A program made the position numbers and the translations under genes. A stretch of DNA of 64,000 nucleotides from Saprospiraceae bacterium (GTDB lineage Bacteria; Bacteroidota; Bacteroidia; Chitinophagales; Saprospiraceae): assembly GCA_016722295.1 (NCBI GenBank), contig JADKGL010000014.1:17546-81545 (forward strand), in the 5' to 3' direction. The notes under the pieces are model-generated. The model did no database searches. It was given only the letters and a program-made list of their open reading frames with translations, and was not told the DNA's origin. Below are positions 1 to 8,761 of this stretch, in pieces (the first letter of the stretch is position 1; every line of letters starts with the position of its first letter).

Positions 1-2
1 TG

Positions 3-56
3 GCTAGTTATGATGCTAAAAAAGGAATGATTTTTTACGATCAAGTTTTAAATTAG
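3..56 (+). CDS. C-terminal end of an unidentified gene (partial)
   Basis: An open frame enters from the left edge and ends in ASYDAKKGMIFYDQVLN followed by TAG. Only 17 codons are visible, so no family can be named. It stops three bases before the end of the convergent minus-strand gene, which is the spacing expected for two real convergent genes. It could also be chance. Confidence 0.35.
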   Translation, partial: ASYDAKKGMIFYDQVLN

Positions 57-59
57 TTT

Positions 60-593
60 TTATTTTTTTGAAAAGTCGATTTTAAACGAATTAAAAAATT
101 TATCTGCATTTGAGTTCAATCGCCCTTCCATAGTTGAGATTTGTTGAAGAGAATATAGGTGATTTTCAAATGGTATTAATGCTGTTTTAATTGAATTAGT
201 TGATTCATATTTAACAAGAAATATTTGACTCTCAATACCATTGATTTTCTCTTTTCCCGAATAAATAAGTTCACTATCTTGTAATTGATTCAATAAACCT
301 TCTTTGATCGTTTGACACATATATTCCACAGTTGAGTCTGCACCTGTCAAGATAAAATCCTCTGGATAAATGGTATGAGTGACAACATAAATATCTTCAT
401 CTTTTTCCTTTTTTTTGTCAACAGCGCTATAGGAGTATATTTTAATATTGCCAATATCAGTGTCAAGTTCTTGATCGTTTTTTGTTGGGCTTTCGGGTAA
501 ATACACTTTGAAATATCCTTGATCAGACTCATAATATTGCCATTCTAAAGCAAAAAAGACTAAAAACAAGTATAAAAAGCTTTTCATTTTCAA
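60..593 (-). CDS. hypothetical secreted/periplasmic protein
   Basis: A 177-residue protein. The N-terminus MKMKSFLYLFLVFFAL is a short basic stretch followed by a hydrophobic helix, which fits a signal peptide or anchor. The mature part has no cysteine-rich or catalytic motif that I recognise. It starts with a GYFKVYLPESP segment like the opening of many small Bacteroidota proteins whose function is unknown. Translation could begin at either of two Met codons, two residues apart. It is divergent from lpdA and convergent with the partial gene at the left edge. No function can be assigned. Confidence 0.7.
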   Translation of the reverse strand: MKMKSFLYLFLVFFALEWQYYESDQGYFKVYLPESPTKNDQELDTDIGNIKIYSYSAVDKKKEKDEDIYVVTHTIYPEDFILTGADSTVEYMCQTIKEGLLNQLQDSELIYSGKEKINGIESQIFLVKYESTNSIKTALIPFENHLYSLQQISTMEGRLNSNADKFFNSFKIDFSKK

Positions 594-646
594 AAATTTT
601 ATTTAGAACGTTTGATTCTTAAAAAGAGTATTCAAGAATCAATCCT

Positions 647-654
647 TATATTTG
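647..654 (+). promoter_or_regulatory. Bacteroidota -7 box for lpdA
   Basis: TATATTTG matches the TAnnTTTG -7 consensus used by the Bacteroidota housekeeping sigma factor. It ends 17 bases before the lpdA ATG, so the mRNA leader would be only about ten bases long. I see no clear TTG -33 element at the usual spacing. Confidence 0.6.
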
Positions 655-671
655 CAAAAAATTGATAGATT

Positions 672-2069
672 ATGCAATTTGACATCGTCGTAGTAGGATC
701 AGGTCCAGGAGGGTATGTCGCAGCCATCCGAGCTGCACAATTAGGTAAGAAAGTCGCTATCATAGAAAGAGAATCCTTGGGAGGAATTTGTCTCAACTGG
801 GGATGCATCCCAACAAAAGCCTTATTGAAAAGTGCACAAGTTTTTCAATACATTCAGCATGCTTCTGAATACGGTATAACTGTAGCTGATGCAAAAGCAG
901 ATTTTAATGGTATCGTCAAGCGAAGCAGAGGAGTGGCAGAGGGCATGAGTAAAGGAATTCAGTTTTTGATGAAAAAAAATAAAATTGAAGTCATCATGGG
1001 TAATGCGAAACTTCTAAAAGTTGGTGTATTGGAAGTGACAGGAGCGGATGGAAAAATAAGCCAAGTGGAAGCTTCAAGTATTATACTCGCTACAGGTGGA
1101 AGAGCGAAACAACTTCCTAATCTTCCTATTGATGGAGTTCATATCATCGATTATCGAAAAGCGATGAGCCTTGAAAAGCAACCAAAGAAAATGGTGGTCG
1201 TAGGAGCAGGTGCTATCGGAGTCGAGTTTGCTTATTTTTACGCATCCATCGGGACTGAAGTGACGATAGTAGAATTTATGGAGCAAGGATTGGTACCTCG
1301 CGAAGATGCTGATGTTTCAAAAGAGTTGGCAAAATCTTTTAAAAAGATGGGAATTAATGTACTTGCAAATACCTCTGTGGAACAAGTCGAAAAACTTAAT
1401 TCAGGAGTTCGAGTTACAGCAAAGAATCGCAAAGACAACAGCACTCAAATCATCGAAGCAGATCTCGTATTATCTGCTGCAGGAGTGAGTCCAAATATTG
1501 AAAATATAGGCTTAGAAAAACTAGGCATTATTGTAGAAAAAGGATTGGTGAAAGTAGATCAATTTCATCAAACGAATATCAAAGGAATTTATGCCATTGG
1601 AGATATTACTGCAGGTCCAGCTTTAGCCCATGTAGCTAGTGCGGAAGGAATAACATGTGTAGAATATATCGCAGGGCATCACCCAGAGCCCATTGATTAT
1701 AATAATATACCGGGATGCACATATTGTTCGCCTGAAATTGCATCTGTAGGTTATACAGAAGAAGCTGCAAAAGCAGCTGGATTCGAAATTTTGGTTGGAA
1801 AGTTTCCTTTTTCGGCATCTGGTAAAGCCAGTGCTGCTGGAGCAAAAGAAGGTTTTGTCAAAATGATTTACGATAAAAAATATGGTGAATTGTTGGGTGC
1901 ACACATGATCGGGATGAATGTCACTGAAATGATAGCAGAGATCGTAGCCGCCAGAAAATTGGAGACCACAGGCCACGAAATCTTAAAAGCGATACATCCA
2001 CATCCTACGATGTCAGAAGCTGTCATGGAAGCTACAGCTGCTGCTTATGGTGAGGTGATCCATTTGTAA
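672..2069 (+). CDS. lpdA: dihydrolipoyl dehydrogenase (E3)
   Basis: A 465-residue flavoprotein that reoxidises dihydrolipoamide in the pyruvate and 2-oxoglutarate dehydrogenase complexes and the glycine cleavage system, passing electrons to NAD+. The sequence shows the FAD-binding GSGPGGYVAA near residue 9 and the redox-active disulfide in GGICLNWGCIPTKA (Cys40 and Cys45). The NAD-binding GAGAIGVEFA lies near residue 180, the second FAD motif IYAIGDI near 305, and the C-terminal HPHPTMSEA holds the catalytic His. Length is typical of the family. The start sits just downstream of a TAnnTTTG box. It stands alone, with no E1/E2 gene beside it. Confidence 0.96.
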   Translation: MQFDIVVVGSGPGGYVAAIRAAQLGKKVAIIERESLGGICLNWGCIPTKALLKSAQVFQYIQHASEYGITVADAKADFNGIVKRSRGVAEGMSKGIQFLMKKNKIEVIMGNAKLLKVGVLEVTGADGKISQVEASSIILATGGRAKQLPNLPIDGVHIIDYRKAMSLEKQPKKMVVVGAGAIGVEFAYFYASIGTEVTIVEFMEQGLVPREDADVSKELAKSFKKMGINVLANTSVEQVEKLNSGVRVTAKNRKDNSTQIIEADLVLSAAGVSPNIENIGLEKLGIIVEKGLVKVDQFHQTNIKGIYAIGDITAGPALAHVASAEGITCVEYIAGHHPEPIDYNNIPGCTYCSPEIASVGYTEEAAKAAGFEILVGKFPFSASGKASAAGAKEGFVKMIYDKKYGELLGAHMIGMNVTEMIAEIVAARKLETTGHEILKAIHPHPTMSEAVMEATAAAYGEVIHL

Positions 2070-2078
2070 GAGATATTA

Positions 2079-2653
2079 TTAGTTTTTGAATTTTTTAAAT
2101 GGAATTTTAATATTTAAATTTTTACTTTCTATTAATATTTCCATAAAATTGAATCTTTGGCTACTTAATTCTTTCTTCATTCGAATTTCCTTTTTAATTA
2201 CGGACGATAGCATTGAATTATTATAGTTCGTATTTAGTAAATGGTTAAAGAATAAATGGTTTTCTTCGTCTAATGAGTATTTGTTATTTGAAGGAAGAGG
2301 CCAGATATATTATAGCCTTTGGGTAAGCAACTCGCTGTCATATTTTTAAAACAGAATCGCAGTATTGAAAGTGTATCTAATTTTAAAATTTTATTCATGA
2401 CGAACTCACTTGCTTCATAGCTAAATCGATCATCTCGAAGAGCTTTGTTGCAATAATTCAATAAACTATCTGTGGATATATAGTTTGTTTTTTGCATCCA
2501 TGACAATTTATTGATTGTATTTGTGTCTAATGAAAATTTCAATCTTGAGTGAGAGTCTAATTCTTGATTCTTTTCTTCTATTGAGTAAAGGAATATAATA
2601 GCGTTGAGAATGATAAAAGTAAATGCGGTGTGTGTTATAAAATTGAATCGCAT
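2079..2653 (-). pseudogene. hypothetical membrane-anchored protein gene broken by a frameshift
   Basis: The first frame, from ATG at 2653, encodes an N-terminal hydrophobic segment (FITHTAFTFIILNAIIFLY) and a polar body, and ends at 2270. From about 2310 another minus-strand frame reads PLPSNNKYSLDEENHLFFN and stays open with normal coding composition to TAA at 2079. The two frames overlap in an AT dinucleotide stretch at 2303-2314. One extra base there would join them into a protein of about 191 residues. The family is unknown. Either the gene is dead or the consensus base count is wrong. Confidence 0.6.
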
Positions 2654-2803
2654 ATTTGAAAAATATGATTTATTTAGTAATAACGATTATAATTGCGCTT
2701 TGTGATGATATTTATCTGTTTTATGTGTAAAGTGAATTTTCAATCAATAAATATCACATTTTAGTTTTGTAGTAAACAATTTGTTTGAACTTTCAAAGCA
2801 ATT

Positions 2804-2842
2804 AAAAAAGCCATACATTCATCCCAGAATGTATGGCTTTTT
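2804..2842. terminator. bidirectional rho-independent terminator
   Basis: A perfect inverted repeat, GCCATACATTC / GAATGTATGGC, with a six-base loop. It is flanked by an A-run on the left and a T-run on the right. It lies 22 bases past the stop of the Spy-like gene, so it ends the sigma-factor operon, which is read on the minus strand. Confidence 0.85.
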
Positions 2843-2864
2843 ATTATAGTCTAATTTCTATATT

Positions 2865-3353
2865 CTAATGTCTTTGTCCTTTGCCCATTTCTGCGCGGCG
2901 CTCTTTGAATTTTTTCAGGACTTCTTTGTTGAATTCCATTTCAGCTTCTTCGAGTTTGACAAGTTTTTGAGCGGGGAGAATGGCTTTGAATTTTTCGTAG
3001 TAGTTCTTTTTCAAAGCAACTTCTTTCTCTTGGTTTTCCATTTGCTGATCCAATGCTTTTTTCGAATCTGATTCGTTCATTGACTCTTGTTGTCTTCTGT
3101 CAAGCTTTGTGTTTTTGCGAAGTTCAAATCTCTTTTTTGAAAATTCATTATAAACTGGCCAAAACTTAGTTGACTCTTCTGTGCTCAAATCCAATTTGGT
3201 AGTGATGAATGCAACGCGCTGCGCTTCTACTTTTTCCATCATTTTTTCTCTCATTTCTGGATTTCTATCTCCAGGACCAGAATTATCTTGTGCCAATGAA
3301 AACATTGGAAAGGCGAGTATTATAATTGAATAAATAAATTGTTTGATAGACAT
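2865..3353 (-). CDS. Spy/CpxP-like periplasmic protein of an ECF-sigma operon
   Basis: A 162-residue protein with a signal peptide (MSIKQFIYSIIILAFPMFSLAQ). A highly charged helical region follows, containing KLDLSTEESTKFWPVYNEF. This pattern (TxKLDLTpeEaxxFWPxYxEy) is widespread in small Bacteroidota periplasmic proteins and resembles the Spy/CpxP/LTxxQ helical fold. That likeness is my inference. It is the last gene of the operon sigma factor - anti-sigma-like - this protein, and is followed by a strong terminator. A role in sensing envelope or metal stress, or as a periplasmic chaperone, is plausible but not shown by the sequence. High Lys/Glu content suggests coiled-coil helices. Confidence 0.8.
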   Translation of the reverse strand: MSIKQFIYSIIILAFPMFSLAQDNSGPGDRNPEMREKMMEKVEAQRVAFITTKLDLSTEESTKFWPVYNEFSKKRFELRKNTKLDRRQQESMNESDSKKALDQQMENQEKEVALKKNYYEKFKAILPAQKLVKLEEAEMEFNKEVLKKFKERRAEMGKGQRH

Positions 3354-3388
3354 GGTTGTGATTTATTTTATTGTGATTTAATTGTTAG

Positions 3389-4031
3389 CTATTGATATAG
3401 TTTTATCAGTTCATCTGCTTCATCTTCGCTTATGATTTCAAATTCAGTACTATGGTCAAAGAACCAGCTTCAGAGGAAAGTATTTCTATGGTCTCATCAT
3501 CAAATGACTGTATGTTTTCATAAACATAAGTTTCCAATTCTTCATCACTCAATGAGTCTAGAGCAAATGTCGTTTGTACTTTTTCTTTTTTCGAATTTTG
3601 GAATACAACAACGGATACAGCAAGTATTGCACAAGCTGCAGCTGCATAGGCCCAAGCTTTGAAATTGAATTTGCGAACGACGACTTCTTTTTGTACATGT
3701 TTCTCCTCTGGTTTTACTTGATTCAATATGCGATCTGTGAGAGTGAGTCAAAGTAATTTTCTGGAACTTTGAAGTCTTCATCTTTTGCACTTGATTTGAT
3801 ATCATCGATTAGAATTGTAGTATTTAAATTGTCATAGAAAGATTCAAAATAATTTTGTGGAACAGCTTGTTCACTGGTATTTTGAATCAAGGTTGCAACA
3901 TTTGCCTCCGCTATCAATTGATCAGACAAGTGTTGGAAATAATTTTCAGGAACCAAAAATGGATTCTTGCCTTTATACTTTTGGAGTATTTCAGGTAAGT
4001 AGTCATCTTCGTTATTTATATTTTGTTCCAT
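3389..4031 (-). pseudogene. anti-sigma-factor-like 'PENYF' membrane protein, frameshifted twice
   Basis: Starts three bases after the sigma-factor stop. The first frame (4031-3723) carries three PENYF/PQNYF motifs and ends at TGA. The next frame continues as LTDRILNQVKPEE, the normal sequel to a PENYF motif, then has one membrane helix (AWAYAAAACAILAVSVVVF) and an acidic tail, ending at 3430. A third frame gives HSTEFEIISEDEADELIKL and ends at TAG 3389. Removing two bases at the CT repeat (3739-3747) and adding one near 3461-3465 gives exactly 213 codons plus stop. Alternatively the second part starts at the TTG (3726) that overlaps the first stop, as a coupled cistron. The single-protein layout (cytoplasmic motifs, membrane helix, tail) is that of Bacteroidota sigma-operon partners. 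Confidence 0.7.
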
Positions 4032-4034
4032 GAT

Positions 4035-4595
4035 TTATAATAGTTCTTTTGTTTTAAAATATTCTTCTATTTTTTTTATCGCATGATGATAAGATGCTTT
4101 CAGAGCGCCTTCGGAAGTATCCAGTATTTGGGCAATTTCTCTATAAGGCGTTTCTTCGTAATACCGCATTTTAAATACCACTTTTTGTTTATCAGGAAGA
4201 GTGCCGATGGCTCTTTCGAGATGAAATTGAATTTCGTCACCATCATACAATGGATCTGTCTTCAGATTTTTTATAGCTGGATGATCTTCTGAATCTTCCA
4301 TGGTATCGTAACTGTATTTTTTATTTTTGTCGAGATAAGTGAGCGTTTCATTGGTCGCTATTTTATATAACCAAGTGTAGAGGCTACTTTTCCCTTCAAA
4401 ATGGTCTATACTTTTATAAACCTTGATAAATGTATTTTGAAGCACATCATCTGCATCATCATGATTTAAGACCATTCTTCGAACATGCCAGTACAACTTT
4501 TCTTTATACTTTTCTACTAATGATCTGAATCCTTTTTCTTTTTGATCTTTGCTACTGATCCAATCCAGTATCTGTTGATCTTCAGCTTGTTTCAC
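4035..4595 (-). CDS. ECF RNA polymerase sigma factor (sigma-70 family)
   Basis: 186 residues. Region 2 (about residues 20-95) contains DDADDVLQNTFIKVYKSIDHF and SSLYTWLYKIATNETLTYL, the core-binding and -10-recognition helices. Region 4 (about 130-180) contains LPDKQKVVFKMRYYEETPY followed by an EIAQIL helix-turn-helix. It lacks regions 1 and 3, as ECF factors do. It is first in an operon with an anti-sigma-like membrane protein and a Spy-like periplasmic protein, so it probably switches on an envelope response when the anti-sigma factor releases it. The signal and target promoters cannot be read from the sequence. Confidence 0.93.
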   Translation of the reverse strand: MKQAEDQQILDWISSKDQKEKGFRSLVEKYKEKLYWHVRRMVLNHDDADDVLQNTFIKVYKSIDHFEGKSSLYTWLYKIATNETLTYLDKNKKYSYDTMEDSEDHPAIKNLKTDPLYDGDEIQFHLERAIGTLPDKQKVVFKMRYYEETPYREIAQILDTSEGALKASYHHAIKKIEEYFKTKELL

Positions 4596-4639
4596 TACTT
4601 CTGTGATTTAATGGTTTGACTAATATTTTTTCGTTTCGT

Positions 4640-5580
4640 TTAATCCAATAGTTTAAAATCATTTATTTTGTCCAAATAAAGTTGCATTTGACCATTTTTT
4701 ACTTCAAACATTGGCTCAAATTTGGCATTCCAAATAATTTCTTTAGCTAAATATGACCTCATACTATGCACTTGCTGATTGTATGTATCATCATAGCCAC
4801 GGAGGAAAACCAAGATCTCGAGTTCTTGGTTCACTATATCTTCAAATGTGAACCCAGAAATAGGGCTAGAATCATTAATAATATGAACCAATGTCCAATT
4901 TAAAGGAAATAAGACGATTTTGTTTAATTCAAGATTGACGGTCCTAAAAGTTTTATTTCCAGTTTTTTGTCCTTTTGGAAGGTAAGTTAACGTAATAGTG
5001 GCTTCAACATCCATGAGGTTGTTATTTTTAGGATTGACGGTTCTCACTTGAAGTGACATATGATCTTGAAAAGGAGCAACCAATATATTTTCTGAAAATA
5101 GTATTTTGGCTTTTGGTTTTGAAAATTTAGCATACACTAATCCTGTAATTATTGCAATTGTGAGCAAACCAGTTAATGCTTCTATCCCTGCTAAACCAGA
5201 GGTAAAATATCCTTTTGGATGCATTCCTCCGTACCCAACTGTGGTATATGTTTGAATGCTGAAAAAGAAACATTGCATAAATCTTGAAAATTCAGAATCT
5301 GCAGTTATACCTACGATATCGTTTGGAGAAAACATATAATATATAGCTCCAAATAAAAGATTGACCAAAGCATAAAAAGAAAGGTCACGCCAAGAAATTT
5401 ACTCCAATTCAAATCGATTAAAGTCTGATACCAACTATTAACTTTATAGCCAGATCTCCTGATGTTGAAACTTCCATCAGTGTTTAGCATTCGACTTGCT
5501 GATGAGCTCATGGATCTCCCAAAACCCAGATCTTGACCTTCTGTGATTTCTTTTTGTATTGAAAATGGCGCTTTTTTCAT
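4640..5580 (-). pseudogene. inward-rectifier potassium channel (KirBac type), frameshifted
   Basis: The pore region has the potassium selectivity filter TTVGYGG, preceded by a pore helix and followed by TM2 (LTGLLTIAIITGLVYAKF). After it comes a long beta-rich cytoplasmic domain (SENILVAPF, LSYLPKG-like strands) typical of Kir channels. The N-terminal slide helix and TM1 are in a different frame (5580-5311). The reading should run FLGVTFLF-YALVNLLFGAIYY. The break is in a five-A run (plus strand 5374-5378), and one added base restores 313 codons, the usual KirBac length. As written, the 242-residue piece lacks the slide helix and most of TM1. The gene is divergent from the CBS-type synthase. 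Confidence 0.8.
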
Positions 5581-5649
5581 TATTTTTTGATCTTTCTACC
5601 CAATCTAGTCAAAATGAATAAATAAACTTGAAATTAGTTTAATTCGGGA

Positions 5650-5676
5650 TTGAATCAAATGAAATCTATACCTTTG
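5650..5676 (+). promoter_or_regulatory. Bacteroidota promoter (-33 TTG, -7 TACCTTTG)
   Basis: TTG at 5650-5652 and TACCTTTG at 5669-5676 are 16 bases apart, close to the consensus for the Bacteroidota primary sigma factor. Transcription would begin near 5682. That excludes the GTG at 5676 as a start and supports ATG at 5697. Confidence 0.7.
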
Positions 5677-5696
5677 TGCATTCAAATGTACAATTA

Positions 5697-7055
5697 ATGA
5701 GTATAGCAAAGAATATATTAGAAACAATAGGGAATACTCCAATGGTGCGCCTCAATCATGTTATTGATGGAAGTCCGGCGACAGTTTTAGCTAAAGTAGA
5801 AACTTTTAATCCAGGGCATTCAATTAAGGATCGGATGGCAGTTTATATGGTAAATGATGCAGAAGCGAAAGGTTACCTAAAACCAGGTGGCACGATCATA
5901 GAGTGTACTTCAGGCAATACTGGCATGGGTCTAGCATTAGTAGGCGTCGTCCGAGGCTATAAGTGCATTTTTACTACTAATGATAAACAATCTAAAGAAA
6001 AGATTGATATTTTGAAAGCTGTAGGAGCCGAAGTGGTAGTATGTCCGACCGCTGTTGAAGCTTCTGATCCTAGATCATATTATGCCGTTGCAGAGCGTTT
6101 AAGCAAAGAAATTCCAAATTCATTTTGGTTTAATCAATATGATAATTTAGCTAATTGGTTGGCACATTATGAAACGACAGGTCCTGAGATTTGGGAGCAA
6201 ACTGAAGGGAAGGTAACTCATGTGTTGGTAGGCGCTGGAACCTGCGGCACTATTACTGGAGTAGGCAAATTTTTAAAAGAAAAAAATCCTGCTATTCAAA
6301 TCATAGGTATAGACACATATGGATCGATTTTAAAGAAATATAAAGAAACGGGCGAAATAGATCCAAAGGAGAATTATCCTTATTTGACAGAAGGAATTGG
6401 TAAAGATACTATTCCTTTGAATCTCGATAATAATGTTGTGGATTATTATGAAAAAGTAGGCGATAAAGAAGCTGCTTTGGCTTGTAGAAGATTGGCGAGA
6501 GAAGAAGGTCTATTGCTGGGATATTCTGGAGGTTCTGCTATGGCAGGATTTCATCAATTGAAAGATCGATTTACTAAAGATGATGTGGTTGTGATTATTT
6601 TTCACGATCATGGTAGTCGATATTTAGGTAAGATATACAATGATGATTGGATGCGTGAAAGAGGCTTCTTGCAGACTGAACTTACAGTAGCCGATTTGAT
6701 TAAATCCAAGAAAGATAAAACATTTTATTCCATAGATGCTGGTGAAACAGTGAGAAGTGTTCTAAATTTAATGAAGACTCACGATATTTCTCAACTTCCA
6801 GTTATGCTAGAAGGAAAAATAAAGGGGACAATTTCAGAGAATGCAATTTTGAATTTTATTTTGGAAAATCCATTGCACAATCCTGATAAAGCAGTGCAAT
6901 CCATTATGTCAGATGCGATGCCAGAAGTTGCTCTTGATATTCCTATTAGTAAGTTAAACCGATATTTTGAAGAAAAAATCCCCGGAGTAATTGCTAGAGA
7001 TCAAGTTGGCAATTTTCATGTGATTACTAAGTTTGATATTGTAAGGTCATTGTAA
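5697..7055 (+). CDS. PLP-dependent cystathionine beta-synthase / cysteine synthase with CBS domain pair
   Basis: 452 residues from the chosen ATG. The catalytic half (about 1-320) is a fold-type II PLP enzyme: ETIGNTPMVRLN at the start, the Schiff-base Lys in NPGHSIKDRMA, the substrate loop TSGNTGMG, and the PLP phosphate loop GAGTCGTITG. The last ~120 residues (from about 330) are a tandem CBS-domain module, which binds adenosyl ligands in other proteins. This layout matches cystathionine beta-synthase (serine plus homocysteine to cystathionine), but closely related O-acetylserine sulfhydrylases cannot be excluded. GTG at 5676 is unlikely to be the start because the -7 box overlaps it. Confidence 0.9.
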   Translation: MSIAKNILETIGNTPMVRLNHVIDGSPATVLAKVETFNPGHSIKDRMAVYMVNDAEAKGYLKPGGTIIECTSGNTGMGLALVGVVRGYKCIFTTNDKQSKEKIDILKAVGAEVVVCPTAVEASDPRSYYAVAERLSKEIPNSFWFNQYDNLANWLAHYETTGPEIWEQTEGKVTHVLVGAGTCGTITGVGKFLKEKNPAIQIIGIDTYGSILKKYKETGEIDPKENYPYLTEGIGKDTIPLNLDNNVVDYYEKVGDKEAALACRRLAREEGLLLGYSGGSAMAGFHQLKDRFTKDDVVVIIFHDHGSRYLGKIYNDDWMRERGFLQTELTVADLIKSKKDKTFYSIDAGETVRSVLNLMKTHDISQLPVMLEGKIKGTISENAILNFILENPLHNPDKAVQSIMSDAMPEVALDIPISKLNRYFEEKIPGVIARDQVGNFHVITKFDIVRSL

Positions 7056-7064
7056 TCATTCGAA

Positions 7065-7853
7065 TTAATTTTTTACAATGTAATAAACAGCTGTTGTATA
7101 AAAATTTCTAAAATATGGAATTTTTGAAAAAATCCCAGCAACGGATCTAACTTCTAGGCCGAATTTATATTTGTAAATCGGATTGAATAAAAAGGATTTT
7201 TTTGCTATGATGTTTAAACCAGAGTTCTTGATGATTTTTTCAAATCGTTCTATACTAATTCCAGTTGATTTAATTTCAAGCATACCATCCTTTGATTCCT
7301 TGTTGGTAAATTTTTCGACAAGATTTCCATAAATAAAATTGGGCAACAAATGAAACCAAGGAAGTTTGCTCAAGTATTTATTTCCCAAAATTTGTTGATG
7401 CCCACCAAAGGGCATTTGCCATGGAGGAAATCCAAAGAAGATAACACCACCTTCTATGAGGAAGTCTTTCATGAATGGTATAAATTTTTCTTGATTGGGA
7501 ATATGCTCGATTACATCTTTTAATATTATAATATCAAATTTGCCTTGTAGATCTTTGTCAACATCGATATCATATACATTTTTTGTGGAGAATTTTAGCT
7601 TACCTGATGAAACAGCATCTGCTTGTAATTTTTTTGCATTTTCCACTCTGTTTGCATCTAGATCTATACCCATACAAAAACTTCCAGCTTCTACAAAAGC
7701 TTTTAATACACCAGCTTCAGCACATCCTAACTCTAGGACACGCTTTTGAGTAACGTTTATATTTTTATCTTTTAGAAAAGGTATGATGTAATCTCTTGCG
7801 GTCAAATACTGCATGGTAAAATACCGATCGAGATCCGTATGAAATTCAAACAT
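7065..7853 (-). CDS. class I SAM-dependent methyltransferase
   Basis: 262 residues. The SAM-binding motif I is VLELGCAEAGVLKAF (about residues 38-52), with the acidic ribose-binding residue in GIDLDANRV and motif II/post-motif in FDIIILKDVIEHI. The family match is to Methyltransf_11/23-like small-molecule or lipid/sugar methyltransferases. The substrate is unknown. The C-terminal half includes hydrophobic stretches around WFHLLPNFIYG, possibly membrane-facing. It begins one base after the stop of the enoyl-CoA hydratase, so the two are co-transcribed. It ends ten bases from the convergent CBS enzyme. Confidence 0.85.
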   Translation of the reverse strand: MFEFHTDLDRYFTMQYLTARDYIIPFLKDKNINVTQKRVLELGCAEAGVLKAFVEAGSFCMGIDLDANRVENAKKLQADAVSSGKLKFSTKNVYDIDVDKDLQGKFDIIILKDVIEHIPNQEKFIPFMKDFLIEGGVIFFGFPPWQMPFGGHQQILGNKYLSKLPWFHLLPNFIYGNLVEKFTNKESKDGMLEIKSTGISIERFEKIIKNSGLNIIAKKSFLFNPIYKYKFGLEVRSVAGIFSKIPYFRNFYTTAVYYIVKN

Positions 7854-7854
7854 T

Positions 7855-8628
7855 TTATTCGCCTATAAATGTTGGAGTGCGTTTGTTTAAAAAGGCATCT
7901 ACACCTTCCTTAGCATCTTTTGTATTGATTAATATTCCAAATTTATCTGCTTCAATATCGAATACACCAACATTATTTTCAAAATAGGAATTGACGCACT
8001 TAATTATTTTTTCAATAGCTATCGGACCTTTTGTTGCGATTTTTGAAATCATTGACATAGCAAATTCAACTTCTGTGCCTGAGTCCACGACATGATTGAC
8101 CAGACCTAATCGCCAAGCTTCATCTGCATTAATCATATCTCCAGTAAGCATCAATTCAAGCGCCTTTCCACGACCTATATATCTGATCAATCGTTGAGTA
8201 CCTCCATATCCAGGAATTAAACCTAAATTTACTTCAGGTTGTCCGAATCGAGCATGTTTTCCGGCCACTCTCATGTGGCAAGCCATTGCCAATTCGCATC
8301 CTCCACCTAATGCAAAACCATTGACAGCAGCAATAACTGGAAATGGTAGTTTTTCAATCCGATCAAATAAATATTGTCCTTTCTCTGACAAACTTCTACC
8401 TTCATTTTGTGATAATCCCGCAAATTCTGAAATATCTGCTCCAGCTACAAACGCTTTTGGGCCAGCACCTGTGATGATCATGCCTTTAATTTCATGAGAA
8501 TACACTAAAGCCTCGTCAATGATGGCACTTAATGTTTCCATTACTTCAGAATTCAATGCATTCAGGGCTGATTCTCTATTGATGGTCAGTTTCCAAATTC
8601 TGTTATTTACTTCTTTTATAATATTCAT
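7855..8628 (-). CDS. enoyl-CoA hydratase/isomerase (crotonase family)
   Basis: 257 residues, the usual crotonase length. The oxyanion-hole glycines are in KAFVAGADISEF and NGFALGGGCELAMA. The two catalytic glutamates of hydratases are at GGGCELAMA and QPEVNLGLIPGYGGTQRL, so hydration of trans-2-enoyl-CoA (fatty-acid or butyrate-type pathway) is likely. A GATATTTG box, one base off the -7 consensus, lies upstream on the minus strand. It is the first gene of a two-gene unit with the methyltransferase. Confidence 0.92.
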   Translation of the reverse strand: MNIIKEVNNRIWKLTINRESALNALNSEVMETLSAIIDEALVYSHEIKGMIITGAGPKAFVAGADISEFAGLSQNEGRSLSEKGQYLFDRIEKLPFPVIAAVNGFALGGGCELAMACHMRVAGKHARFGQPEVNLGLIPGYGGTQRLIRYIGRGKALELMLTGDMINADEAWRLGLVNHVVDSGTEVEFAMSMISKIATKGPIAIEKIIKCVNSYFENNVGVFDIEADKFGILINTKDAKEGVDAFLNKRTPTFIGE

Positions 8629-8726
8629 CTTCTTAAATATTCCGCAAATATCACAATAAAAATATATATATAGTCCATTTTAGACAGCATTTCAAACTTT
8701 TTAACGTTTTAACAAGTAAATTATCT

Positions 8727-8734
8727 TATACTTG
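8727..8734 (+). promoter_or_regulatory. -7 box before the LVIVD-repeat T9SS gene
   Basis: TATACTTG differs from TAnnTTTG at one base and ends 27 bases before ATG 8762. It overlaps the in-frame TTG at 8732, so that TTG cannot be the start if this box is used. Confidence 0.45.
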
Positions 8735-8761
8735 CCAACTTTTTCAAAAAAATTAATCAAG

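Noticed and set aside
5676..5696. GTG start giving a longer CBS-domain enzyme
   Set aside because: The -7 box TACCTTTG overlaps the GTG, so the mRNA probably begins downstream of it.
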